From contig JAIRMH010000344.1 of NCBI GenBank assembly GCA_031258835.1, forward strand, positions 1-55,352: a stretch of 55,352 bases of DNA, given 5' to 3'. Every line of letters starts with the position of its first letter. Position 1 is the stretch's first letter. Shown piece by piece: positions 40,322-50,027 of this stretch. The notes under the pieces were generated by a model. It did no database searches. It had not been told where the DNA came from and worked only from the letters and a program-made list of their open reading frames with translations. This DNA is from Tannerella sp. GTDB taxonomy: Bacteria > Bacteroidota > Bacteroidia > Bacteroidales > Tannerellaceae. The translations under genes were made by a program, and so were the position numbers.

Positions 40322-41875
40322 ATGTTAGACAATGAATTAAAAGAACAGGTTAAATCTATTTTTGAGAACCTGTCATCATCATTTATATTTGATGTATATG
40401 TAGCTGACGACCATGAAAGTCGTAAAGAACTGCTGGAATTATTGGAAGATACAGCTTCCTGTTCGGAAAAGTTGCAGGTTCGCTCAAATAAGGGAGACAG
40501 CCTGGAATTTTACTTGTTGAAAGATGGGGCGAAGACCGGGATAAAATTCAGGATGACGCCGAATGGTCACGAGTTCTCGACTCTTTTGCTGGCTATCTTA
40601 AACTGCGACGGGAAAGGTAAAAATATCCCGGATGAGTTTATTCGGAACAGGGTAAAAGCGCTCAAAGGAAATATCAATATTACGACCTATATTTCGCTTA
40701 CCTGTACGAATTGTCCGGATGTAGCGCAGGCATTTAACCTGATGTCGCTGATAAATCCGAACATAAAACACGAAATAGTGGATGGGGCTATTTATCAAGA
40801 AGAAGCTGACGCCCTTAAAATACAGGCTGTTCCGTCCGTATTTGCCGACGGTGAATGGATTCATTCGGGGAAAGCCGACTTCGGCGAATTGCTAGACAAA
40901 CTGGAAACAAAATATGGTCATGATGAAACAGCAAACTCTAATAACGGGAAAAAGGAATACGATGTACTGATTATCGGCGGGGGGCCGGCAGGCGCCTCGG
41001 CTGCTATCTACTCTGCCCGCAAGGGAATGAAGGTAGCGGTGTTGGCAGAACGTGTCGGCGGACAGGTGAAAGAAACCGTTGGGATAGAAAATCTTATTTC
41101 CGTCCCTAAAACTACCGGAGAAAAACTCGCTAACGACTTAAAAATGCATATGCTCGCCTATCCAATAGATATTTTTGAGAACCGAACTGTTGAAAAAATA
41201 GAACTGGAAGAATGGAATAGAACCGTCCATGTTAAAGGTGGCGAGATTTATACGGCTCCGGCGCTGATCATTGCGACGGGGGCAAACTGGAAGCGTCTTG
41301 GTGTGGAAGGAGAAGCGGAATATATCGGAAAAGGCGTCGCCTTTTGTCCGCATTGCGACGGCCCTTTCTATAAAGACAAACATGTTGCGGTCGTGGGAGG
41401 CGGCAATTCAGGAATTGAAGCGGCAATTGATTTGGCCGGCATTTGTTCGAAAGTGACGGTTTTGGAATTTCTGGAAGAATTGAAAGCCGATAAGATGCTG
41501 CAGGAAAAATTAAAAAGTCTCCCGAACGTTGAAGTTTACACGTATTCGCAAACAATGGCATTGATTGGAAACGGCGAAAAAATTACCGGAATAAAAGTCA
41601 AAAATCGTGGAGACGGAGAAGAGCGGGTAATCCGCTTGGATGGCGTCTTTGTTCAGATAGGCCTCAGGGCTAACAGCCGGGTATTCAATGATATTGTCCG
41701 GACAAACGCTATTGGGGAAATTGTGATTGACGAGCAATGCCGGACGGACGTATCCGGAATATATGCCGCCGGAGATGTATCAACCGTGCCCTATAAACAG
41801 ATTATCATATCTATGGGCGAAGGCGCCAAAGCTGCTCTTGCCGCATTCGGCGATCGCATGCGCAGACTGCCTTAA
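40322..41875 (+). CDS. ahpF: Alkyl hydroperoxide reductase subunit F
   Basis: N-terminal tandem thioredoxin folds (SLTCTNCPDVAQA), IIGGGPAGASAAIYSARKG, FCPHCDGPFYKDKHVAVVGGGNSG, GIYAAGDVSTVPYKQI. Confidence 0.97.
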   Translation: MLDNELKEQVKSIFENLSSSFIFDVYVADDHESRKELLELLEDTASCSEKLQVRSNKGDSLEFYLLKDGAKTGIKFRMTPNGHEFSTLLLAILNCDGKGKNIPDEFIRNRVKALKGNINITTYISLTCTNCPDVAQAFNLMSLINPNIKHEIVDGAIYQEEADALKIQAVPSVFADGEWIHSGKADFGELLDKLETKYGHDETANSNNGKKEYDVLIIGGGPAGASAAIYSARKGMKVAVLAERVGGQVKETVGIENLISVPKTTGEKLANDLKMHMLAYPIDIFENRTVEKIELEEWNRTVHVKGGEIYTAPALIIATGANWKRLGVEGEAEYIGKGVAFCPHCDGPFYKDKHVAVVGGGNSGIEAAIDLAGICSKVTVLEFLEELKADKMLQEKLKSLPNVEVYTYSQTMALIGNGEKITGIKVKNRGDGEERVIRLDGVFVQIGLRANSRVFNDIVRTNAIGEIVIDEQCRTDVSGIYAAGDVSTVPYKQIIISMGEGAKAALAAFGDRMRRLP

Positions 41876-41895
41876 CCGGTTTTTCGGTTCCCCTA

Positions 41896-41955
41896 TAAAT
41901 TTCGCCGGACATTTTTATTCATTTGTGTGTAATTCAAAAATTTCATGTACATTTG
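41896..41955 (+). promoter_or_regulatory. Copy B of the ~61-bp repeated promoter-like element (upstream of fabD)
   Basis: TAAATTTCGCCGGACATTTTTATTCATTTGTGTGTAATTCAAAAATTTCATGTACATTTG. Confidence 0.8.
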
Positions 41956-42033
41956 CATGTTCAATTTAATATATGAATATGACAAAAGCATGTTTTGTAT
42001 TCATATATCTCATTAATAATAAAAGATATAAAT

Positions 42034-42933
42034 ATGAAAGTTTTTGTGTATCCCGGTCAGGGATCCCAGTTCACAGGTATGGGTAAATCCATGTATGACC
42101 AAAATGCTCGTGCCAGAGAGCTATTCGAGGAAGCGAACAACATACTTGGTTTTCGCATAACAGATATCATGTTTTCAGGTACCGACGACGAGCTAAAACA
42201 GACAAAAGTAACACAGCCGGCCATATTCTTACACTCCGTGATTCTCTCGAAAATATGGGGTAAACTATTTACTCCCGGAATGATGGCCGGACATTCGCTG
42301 GGAGAATTTTCCGCCCTGACGGCCTCTGACGCGCTTTCGTTTGAAGATGGGCTGATACTTGTCTCACAACGCGCTCATGCAATGCAAAAAGCGTGTGAAT
42401 TACAACCTTCTACCATGGCTGTAATCATCGGCCTCCCTGACGAAACAGTAGAAAATGTTTGCAAAGAGATCCGGGACGAAATCGTCGTTTGTGCAAATTA
42501 TAACTGCCCCGGACAGATTGCTGTTTCGGGCACCGAAGCCGGCATCGACATCGTATGTAAAAAATTGACGGAAGCAGGAGCAAAACGGGCTTTAAAACTT
42601 AAAGTCGGAGGCGCGTTCCATTCACCGCTTATGGAACCTGCACGCGCTGAACTTGCCGAGGCTATCGAATCGATGGGTATCAATAAACCGATCTGTCCGA
42701 TATATCAAAACTATACGGCATTACCGTCGACCGATCCCAAAGAGATAAAAGAAAATCTCATCGCCCAGCTTACAGCTCCGGTTAAATGGACCCAGACGGT
42801 GAGAAATATGATTGCCGATGGCGCTGATCATTTTGTGGAACTCGGACCCGGGAAAGTACTGCAGGGACTTATCCTGAAAATCGACAATTCGGTTACGGCA
42901 GAAAGTTATCAGGATAAGATAACGGAAGATTGA
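42034..42933 (+). CDS. fabD: ACP S-malonyltransferase
   Basis: MKVFVYPGQGSQFTGMGKSMYD, MAGHSLGEFSAL, GGAFHSPLMEPA. Confidence 0.95.
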   Translation: MKVFVYPGQGSQFTGMGKSMYDQNARARELFEEANNILGFRITDIMFSGTDDELKQTKVTQPAIFLHSVILSKIWGKLFTPGMMAGHSLGEFSALTASDALSFEDGLILVSQRAHAMQKACELQPSTMAVIIGLPDETVENVCKEIRDEIVVCANYNCPGQIAVSGTEAGIDIVCKKLTEAGAKRALKLKVGGAFHSPLMEPARAELAEAIESMGINKPICPIYQNYTALPSTDPKEIKENLIAQLTAPVKWTQTVRNMIADGADHFVELGPGKVLQGLILKIDNSVTAESYQDKITED

Positions 42934-42959
42934 TTGCGGAAGACTTTACAGGCGGTATA

Positions 42960-43505
42960 ATGTCGGAGAATAAGAATATATATGAAAAAAACACGCTGGA
43001 GTTCGTCGCCGTCACGCTGGAATTTTGTGCGTTGATGGAGACGATTTCCAAGCATACGCCATACTCGTTTGTGGACAAAGCCGTAAAAATACTTCCCCTG
43101 CTCTATCTTAAAGCGGCATTATTACCGGAGGTCAGAGAGCCGGATGAGGAAAATGATACGGAACATTTCATCACCGAAAACACGTATGAGGCCATCCGTT
43201 ATTGGATAGCAAATCTTCTCGGAGAACACGATTCATTTCTTGAAACATTTCATCCCGATATGCATTACAGTGATATGCCCATCGCTTCTACGATATCGGA
43301 ATGTTTAGCCGATGTATATCAGGACTTGGGTGATTTTACCGCCCTGTTCCGTCAGGAAAATGAAGAAGTCATGCTTCAGGCGCTGTATATTTGCAAAGAA
43401 AACTTCCGCATTTATTGGGGACAAAAATTGCTTAACGCACTGAAAGCGCTTCATGTCGTACGATTTAACGAAGACCTGTCGCCGGAGGATGTATGCCAAT
43501 TTTAA
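42960..43505 (+). CDS. DUF5063 domain-containing protein
   Basis: Acidic helical protein in the fabD-exonuclease-methyltransferase cluster; LEFCALMETISKHTPYSFVDKAVKILPLLYLKAALLP. Confidence 0.7.
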   Translation: MSENKNIYEKNTLEFVAVTLEFCALMETISKHTPYSFVDKAVKILPLLYLKAALLPEVREPDEENDTEHFITENTYEAIRYWIANLLGEHDSFLETFHPDMHYSDMPIASTISECLADVYQDLGDFTALFRQENEEVMLQALYICKENFRIYWGQKLLNALKALHVVRFNEDLSPEDVCQF

Positions 43506-43521
43506 CGGAATAATATATTGG

Positions 43522-44103
43522 ATGAATTTCACGAATGCCATAACAAAAGATGCAATTTCACAAATGCCGCGGGAGGTTTTCCCGGGACGTATCGTCCTTG
43601 TCTACAATAAAGCGACATTGGAAAAAGCACTTCACTATTTGTCCTCACTTGCAGCAATAGGATTTGACTCCGAAACACGACCGAGTTTTTTCAAAAAAAC
43701 GCATTATAAAATGTCGCTGATGCAATTATCCGGCGAGGATATATGTTTCCTCGTACGACTTAACAAGTTTAAAAAAATCCCGTCTTCACTGGAGGCTTTC
43801 CTTAAAAATGAGAATGTAAAGAAAGTAGGTTTATCGTTACGTGATGATTTTCATGGCTTGCACAGACTGACGAATATATCTCCGGGTAACTTTATCGACT
43901 TACAGATGTACGTGACGCAGTTCGGCATCGAAGACATGAGCCTTCAAAAAATTTATGCAATCCTGTTTGGCAAGAAAATCTCCAAACGCGAGCGGCTGAG
44001 TAACTGGGAGGCTGAAAACCTTACGGAAGCGCAACAGCATTATGCCGCCCTCGACGCATGGGCTTGCCTTCGTATATATCAATTTCTGGAACTTTCAAAA
44101 TGA
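43522..44103 (+). CDS. 3'-5' exonuclease (RNase D-like DEDDy domain)
   Basis: AAIGFDSETRPSF, KKVGLSLRDDFHGL, NWEAENLTEAQQHYAALDAWACLRIY. Confidence 0.9.
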   Translation: MNFTNAITKDAISQMPREVFPGRIVLVYNKATLEKALHYLSSLAAIGFDSETRPSFFKKTHYKMSLMQLSGEDICFLVRLNKFKKIPSSLEAFLKNENVKKVGLSLRDDFHGLHRLTNISPGNFIDLQMYVTQFGIEDMSLQKIYAILFGKKISKRERLSNWEAENLTEAQQHYAALDAWACLRIYQFLELSK

Positions 44104-45323
44104 ATATCAGCAAGTTATACCTCAAACCGAAAAAAGAAGAATCGCTCCTGCGTTTCCACCCCTGGGTATTCTCCGGAGCCGTCGCCTCCATCAACGGCAA
44201 GCCTGCCGAAGGAGATGTAGTGGAAGTATACAGTTCCGACAACCGTTTTCTGGGCGTCGGCCATTATCAGACAGGTAGCATCGTCATACGCATCTTATCA
44301 TTTGAACAGACAAAAATAGATCGCTCGTTCTGGATATCAAGGATAAACGCCGCCCGCGAACTTCGCCTGTCGCTCGGACTTGCCGCTTCGACGTCGAATA
44401 ACACCTACCGGTTGATACATGGTGAAGGAGACTGTTTGCCGGGACTTGTTGTCGATATATATGCACAGACGGCCGTCATTCAGGCTCACTCCGCAGGGAT
44501 GCATCATGCGCGCAAAGAAATTGCGAATGCGCTGTGTGAAGTTATGGATGATACATTACGCCGCATATACTATAAATCGGAAGGGACGTTACCGTTTAAG
44601 GCCTGTCTTAACGAAGAAAACGAATATCTGTATGGCGACGAAGCACAGTACGGGAATGACTTCCGGTATGACGGTGACAAAGAATCTTTTACTGCAATTG
44701 AAAATGGATTCACTTTCTGCATAGACTGGCTGAAAGGACAAAAAACCGGTTTTTTTATAGACCAGCGTGAAAACCGGGCGTTACTTCAACAATATGCGAA
44801 AGGGCGCGCCGTATTAAACATGTTCTGCTATTCGGGAGGATTTTCCGCGTATGCATTGCGCGGAGGAGCTACACTTGTCCATTCCGTCGACAGCTCTGCA
44901 AAAGCTATTGCGTTGACAAATGAAAATGTACGGTTAAACTTTCCCGACGATACGCGCCATCAGTCATTTACCGACGACGCGTTTAAATTCATGGACAACA
45001 TCGATAACCTGTATGACTTAATCGTACTCGACCCCCCGGCTTTTGCAAAACACAAAAATGTTTTACGCAACGCATTACAAGGCTATCGAAAACTGAATGC
45101 GATTGCATTTAAAAAGATCAAACCGGGGGGTGTCATATTCACATTTTCATGCTCCCAGATCGTCGACAAAAACGATTTCCGCCTCGCCGTTTTCAGCGCC
45201 GCCTCACAATCGGGACGTGCCGTGCGTATACTTCACCAACTGACGCAACCGGCCGATCATCCGATAAATATATATCACCCCGAAGGCGAATATCTCAAGG
45301 GACTCGTGCTTCAGGTAGAATAA
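44100..45323 (+). CDS. Class I SAM-dependent rRNA methyltransferase (RlmI-like, PUA domain)
   Basis: LLRFHPWVFSGAVASINGKPAEGDVVEVYSSDNRFLGVGHY, GFFIDQRENRALL, VLNMFCYSGGFS, LIVLDPPAFAKHK. Confidence 0.93.
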   Translation: MNISKLYLKPKKEESLLRFHPWVFSGAVASINGKPAEGDVVEVYSSDNRFLGVGHYQTGSIVIRILSFEQTKIDRSFWISRINAARELRLSLGLAASTSNNTYRLIHGEGDCLPGLVVDIYAQTAVIQAHSAGMHHARKEIANALCEVMDDTLRRIYYKSEGTLPFKACLNEENEYLYGDEAQYGNDFRYDGDKESFTAIENGFTFCIDWLKGQKTGFFIDQRENRALLQQYAKGRAVLNMFCYSGGFSAYALRGGATLVHSVDSSAKAIALTNENVRLNFPDDTRHQSFTDDAFKFMDNIDNLYDLIVLDPPAFAKHKNVLRNALQGYRKLNAIAFKKIKPGGVIFTFSCSQIVDKNDFRLAVFSAASQSGRAVRILHQLTQPADHPINIYHPEGEYLKGLVLQVE

Positions 45324-45362
45324 TACATGAGGGTCAAAAAAAACTGAAATCGTCGTCGCCCG

Positions 45363-47582
45363 TCATCTGTCGCCCCGGCGTCCGCCGCCATCGCGATGAT
45401 TATACTGTGAACGGTTTCCTCCATTGTTATTAGGACGCGGCGAACGTTGACGCTCAGAATCGACATATCCCTCCGGCCTCGGCAATAATGCTTTACGCGA
45501 CAGTTTAAACTTACCTGTCTTCGGGTCGATATCAACAAGTTTAACCGTCACCTGATCGCCTTCCTGAAGGCCGGCCTCTTCAACCGTATCCAGCCGCCGC
45601 CAATCCATTTCGGAGATATGGAGCAAGCCGTCTTTACCGGGCATAAATTCCACAAACGCTCCATAGGGCATAACAGAAGAAATCTTGCCCTCGTATACCT
45701 CGCCTATTTCCGGCACGGCAACGATATTTTTGATTGCTTTTATGGCCGCGTCAATACATTCCTTATTTAAGCCGGAAACTTCAATCACGCCTTTATTATC
45801 AACCTCTTCTATAGATATTGTAGCGCCTGTTTTCTCTTGTATTCCCTGGATAATTTTCCCACCTGGGCCAATGATAGCGCCAATAAATTCTTTTCCTACG
45901 ATAATGGTTTCTATACGCGGCGCATGCGGCTTCAAGTCGGCGCGCGGTTCCGGCATCGCTTCCGTAATCTTACCCAGGATATGCAGTCGTCCTTCCCTTG
46001 CCTGCGCCAATGCTTTTTCGAGTATTTCATACGACAGGCCGTCAACCTTAATATCCATCTGCGTTGCAGTAATACCGTCTTTCGTACCTGTAACCTTAAA
46101 ATCCATATCTCCGAGATGATCTTCATCTCCGAGAATATCCGAAAGAACAGCATAATTTGCGCCTTTGTTTTCTGAGATAAGCCCCATGGCAATGCCCGAT
46201 ACAGGCCTGCGCACAGGTACGCCGGCATCCATCAGGGCCAGAGTCCCGGCGCAAACGGTAGCCATCGAAGACGATCCGTTCGATTCCAGAATATCCGACA
46301 TGATACGTATTACATACGGATAATTTTCGGGAATCATTCGTTTCAACGCACGGTGCGCCAGATTTCCGTGACCTACTTCGCGACGTCCTACCCCACGTTG
46401 CGCTTTCGCTTCGCCTGTCGAAAACGGCGGGAAATTATAGTGAAGGAGAAAACGTTCTTTACCATGTGTCAATACATCGTCCACAATCTTCTCGTCGTTT
46501 TTCGTTCCGAGCGTAATGGTTGTTAACGACTGTGTCTCGCCACGCGTAAATATTGCCGCTCCGTGAGGCCCGGGCAAACAGTCCGTTTCGATCCATATAG
46601 GACGTATCTCCGTGGTCTTACGCCCGTCAAGGCGTTTGCCTTCGTCAAGGATAGCGCGACGCATCGCTTCTTTCTCCACATCATGATAATAACGGTCTAT
46701 AAGAGAGCCTTTTTCCTCAAGTTCCTCTTCGGTATATTGCGACTTAAACTCATCCTTAACAGCGGAGAAAGCATCCGACCGTTCCTGTTTTGCGCTACCG
46801 GAAACGGCTATCGCATACACCTTGTCATAACACGCTTCACGCACGGCGGCACGCAACTCTTCATCATTTTCCTCATGACTGTATTCACGTTTCACCGTTT
46901 TACCGCATGCTTCGGCAAGTTCTAACTGTATCCGGCAATGCTCTTTAATCGCCTCATGAGCAACCTTGATCGCTTCGAGCATGTCGGATTCCTGCACCTC
47001 GCTCATTTCACCTTCTACCATCATGATATTATCAGCAGTAGCGCCTACCATAATATCTATATCGGCTTCCTCAAGTTGGGAAAATGTAGGATTGATAACA
47101 AATTTACCGTCAACACGCGCCACGCGCACTTCCGAAATAGGCCCGTTAAAGGGTATATCCGACACCGCAAGCGCAGAGGATGCCGCCAATCCGGCCAACG
47201 CATCGGGCACATCTTCTCCATCAGCCGAAAAAAGTATAATATTCACAAATACTTCCGCATGGTAATCGTCAGGGAACAGAGGACGTAAAACACGGTCAAC
47301 CAGTCGCGACGTCAAAACTTCATAGTCGGAAGCTTTTCCTTCCCTGCGTGTAAAGCCGCCCGGGAAACGGCCAAATGCCGAAAATTTCTCTTTATAGTCT
47401 ACCTGAAGCGGCATAAAATCTACACCCGGAGCCGCATCCTTAGCACCACAAACAGTAGCCAGCAACACCGTGTTGCCCATTCGTACAGTCACCGCACCAT
47501 CAGCCTGTTTAGCCAATTTCCCGGTTTCGATGGCGATGGTCCTTCCATCACCCAAATCAATCGTCTTGTTAATTACATTCAT
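45363..47582 (-). CDS. pnp: Polyribonucleotide nucleotidyltransferase
   Basis: RNase PH repeats, KH ([32 protein letters not shown]) and S1 ([32 protein letters not shown]) domains. Confidence 0.98.
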   Translation of the reverse strand: MNVINKTIDLGDGRTIAIETGKLAKQADGAVTVRMGNTVLLATVCGAKDAAPGVDFMPLQVDYKEKFSAFGRFPGGFTRREGKASDYEVLTSRLVDRVLRPLFPDDYHAEVFVNIILFSADGEDVPDALAGLAASSALAVSDIPFNGPISEVRVARVDGKFVINPTFSQLEEADIDIMVGATADNIMMVEGEMSEVQESDMLEAIKVAHEAIKEHCRIQLELAEACGKTVKREYSHEENDEELRAAVREACYDKVYAIAVSGSAKQERSDAFSAVKDEFKSQYTEEELEEKGSLIDRYYHDVEKEAMRRAILDEGKRLDGRKTTEIRPIWIETDCLPGPHGAAIFTRGETQSLTTITLGTKNDEKIVDDVLTHGKERFLLHYNFPPFSTGEAKAQRGVGRREVGHGNLAHRALKRMIPENYPYVIRIMSDILESNGSSSMATVCAGTLALMDAGVPVRRPVSGIAMGLISENKGANYAVLSDILGDEDHLGDMDFKVTGTKDGITATQMDIKVDGLSYEILEKALAQAREGRLHILGKITEAMPEPRADLKPHAPRIETIIVGKEFIGAIIGPGGKIIQGIQEKTGATISIEEVDNKGVIEVSGLNKECIDAAIKAIKNIVAVPEIGEVYEGKISSVMPYGAFVEFMPGKDGLLHISEMDWRRLDTVEEAGLQEGDQVTVKLVDIDPKTGKFKLSRKALLPRPEGYVDSERQRSPRPNNNGGNRSQYNHRDGGGRRGDR

Positions 47583-47605
47583 TTTTTCTTCTTTTACATC
47601 TTACG

Positions 47606-47674
47606 CTTTTTCCCGAACGTTTTCCCCGAACATCATTTCCCGAACTTCATTTCTCGAACGTTTTTCTCCGAATG
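47606..47674 (-). repeat. Degenerate tandem ~14-bp repeats in the pnp leader
   Basis: Minus strand (C/A)ATTCGGAGAAAAACGTTCGAGAAATGAAGTTCGGGAAATGATGTTCGGGGAAAACGTTCGGGAAAAA: five GTTCGGGAAA-like units. Confidence 0.75.
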
Positions 47675-47894
47675 TTATTATCCGGAAAAAAGAGATTATT
47701 ATCTATATTAAAAAATTGGGACAAAGATAATAAATCCGCAAGAAAAGACAAAATAATCCCCTTTTTATTTTCGCCGCGCAGATTCAACCATCAAATGCAA
47801 CAAAATTACTAATACGCTCAAAGAACGGCTTTCTACGCATGTCAAAATCAAGAATTATTCTTAGTCTTCCTCTGTAAAAAAGTTTTTTTCCTGA

Positions 47895-47955
47895 TAAATT
47901 TTGCCGGATATTTTTATCTATCTGCGTGTAATGTCGAAAATTTCATGTACTTTTG
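47895..47955 (+). promoter_or_regulatory. Copy C of the ~61-bp repeated promoter-like element (upstream of DEAD-box helicase)
   Basis: TAAATTTTGCCGGATATTTTTATCTATCTGCGTGTAATGTCGAAAATTTCATGTACTTTTG. Confidence 0.8.
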
Positions 47956-48036
47956 CCCCCGCATTTAAAAAAAAATCAGAACATCCCGTACATTGCTTGA
48001 TTAATAAAAAAGGTGTTGGGAGATAAAATAATCTTT

Positions 48037-49821
48037 ATGAATAAATTTGAAGAATTGGGCATCGCGCCTGAAATTATCAAGGCCATCAGCGAAATGGGCT
48101 ATGCCGCGCCTATGCCCGTACAGGAAGAGGTTATCCCTCTTTTGTTGGGAAACAACAGGGATATCATCGCACTGGCGCAAACAGGAACGGGAAAAACTGC
48201 GGCATACGGTCTGCCAATCTTGCAGAAAACGGAAGTCGGGACGCGTCGTCCGCAAACGCTCATATTATGTCCTACACGCGAACTGTGCCTGCAGATTGCA
48301 TCCGACCTGAGCGACTACTCAAAATATATGGAAAACATATCGGTGCTCCCCGTGTATGGAGGTTCGAGTATCGAAAGCCAGATTAAAACGCTCTCCAAAG
48401 GAGTGCAGGTAATCGTTGCTACGCCGGGACGCCTGTTAGACCTGATGAACCGCCGCGTAGCAGATCTCTCTTATATAAGAAACGTCATCCTCGACGAAGC
48501 GGACGAGATGTTGTCGATGGGATTTACAGAGAGCATCGAAGAAATATTACAAAAAGTGCCTCCGGAACGTAACATGTTACTGTTTTCCGCAACAATGCCG
48601 AAAGAAATTGCAAAGATTACAAAACATTATATGCGTTCGCCGCACGAAGTCGTTATTGGCGAAAAAAACAAGGGAAACGATAACATACGCCATATTTATT
48701 TTATGGTACACGCCAAAGATAAATATCCGGCGCTCAAACGTATCGCTGATTATTACCCGAATATATACGGAATCATTTTCTGTCGAACGCGGCGTGAGAC
48801 GCAAGAAATAGCCGACAAACTCATACATGACGGATACAACGCGGATGCACTGCATGGCGAACTCACTCAGGCAGCGCGAGACTACGTGATGCAGAAATTC
48901 CGTAATCGCAATCTGCAGCTATTAGTTGCCACCGACGTTGCGGCAAGGGGCTTGGACGTCAATAACCTTACGCATGTCATACATTTCGGACTGCCTGACG
49001 AAACCGAAGCATATACACATCGGAGCGGACGTACCGCCCGGGCGGGCAAAACCGGCATCTCAATTGCTATCTGTCACACAAAGGAAAAAGGAAAATTACG
49101 CAAAATAACAGATGCCGCAAATTGCAAATTTGAAAAAGGAAGCATCCCCAACAGCAAAACAATCTGCGAAAAACAACTTTTCAACTTTGCCGACAAAATA
49201 GAAAAAGTAAAGGTAAACGAAGATGATATTGCATCATTAATGCCTTCCATATTTCGCAAATTAGAATGGCTCGAAAAAGAAGACATCATAAAACGTCTCA
49301 TATCACTCGAATTTAACCGCCTTATCGATTACTACCGCGAGGCGGGAGAAATTGAAACGGCAGATGAAAAAAACGATTCGCACGAAACAAAGAGAACGCG
49401 CGAAGGAAAACGAAAACTGTCTTCCGACTGCGCCGGAGAGGGTATGAAAATCCTTAAAATAAACTTCGGCAGGAAAAATGCACTCACCCCTCCGCAACTT
49501 ATGGAATTGCTAAATCGCTGCGTAACAGGTCGAAAGGTGGATATAGGGCGCATCGAGATACATGACGACTGCACACTTTTCGAAGTCTATAAAGCGGATG
49601 CCGGACGTGTCATGGATTCCCTAAACAGCTTTGAGGCAGACGGGATGGCGATTATCGTAAAGACCGCAACAGAGAAAGGCCGCAGCAACAGGAAAAGTCG
49701 TACGCCGGAAAAAAGCTACGACTATGCGGAGAATAACCGTCGGGGGAAAAACAAAAAAGAAAATGACTACAACCGCAGAAACCCTTACGAAAAACACACA
49801 AAGAGAAAAAAACATAATTAA
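48037..49821 (+). CDS. DEAD/DEAH box RNA helicase with DbpA-like C-terminal RNA-binding domain
   Basis: ALAQTGTGKTAAYGLP, PTRELCLQIA, VIVATPGRLLDL, LDEADEMLSMGF, SATMP, HRSGRTARAGKTG; C-terminal DbpA-like RNA-binding domain and basic tail. Confidence 0.95.
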   Translation: MNKFEELGIAPEIIKAISEMGYAAPMPVQEEVIPLLLGNNRDIIALAQTGTGKTAAYGLPILQKTEVGTRRPQTLILCPTRELCLQIASDLSDYSKYMENISVLPVYGGSSIESQIKTLSKGVQVIVATPGRLLDLMNRRVADLSYIRNVILDEADEMLSMGFTESIEEILQKVPPERNMLLFSATMPKEIAKITKHYMRSPHEVVIGEKNKGNDNIRHIYFMVHAKDKYPALKRIADYYPNIYGIIFCRTRRETQEIADKLIHDGYNADALHGELTQAARDYVMQKFRNRNLQLLVATDVAARGLDVNNLTHVIHFGLPDETEAYTHRSGRTARAGKTGISIAICHTKEKGKLRKITDAANCKFEKGSIPNSKTICEKQLFNFADKIEKVKVNEDDIASLMPSIFRKLEWLEKEDIIKRLISLEFNRLIDYYREAGEIETADEKNDSHETKRTREGKRKLSSDCAGEGMKILKINFGRKNALTPPQLMELLNRCVTGRKVDIGRIEIHDDCTLFEVYKADAGRVMDSLNSFEADGMAIIVKTATEKGRSNRKSRTPEKSYDYAENNRRGKNKKENDYNRRNPYEKHTKRKKHN

Positions 49822-50027
49822 TTTGTTTTTTAGTTTGATATTTCAAAGTCTTTGTTTTATCTTTGCCACGTTTAAGGTATATTTTAATAACCTGAATAAC
49901 GGGCGTTGAATATTAGGAAAATATTTTACAATACAATAATACATTAATATTCAGTAGTTTCCACGCCCGGAAACATATTAAAACAAACCCTTTCACCGGA
50001 AACTGCAGGGCAAAAAATTATACACGT

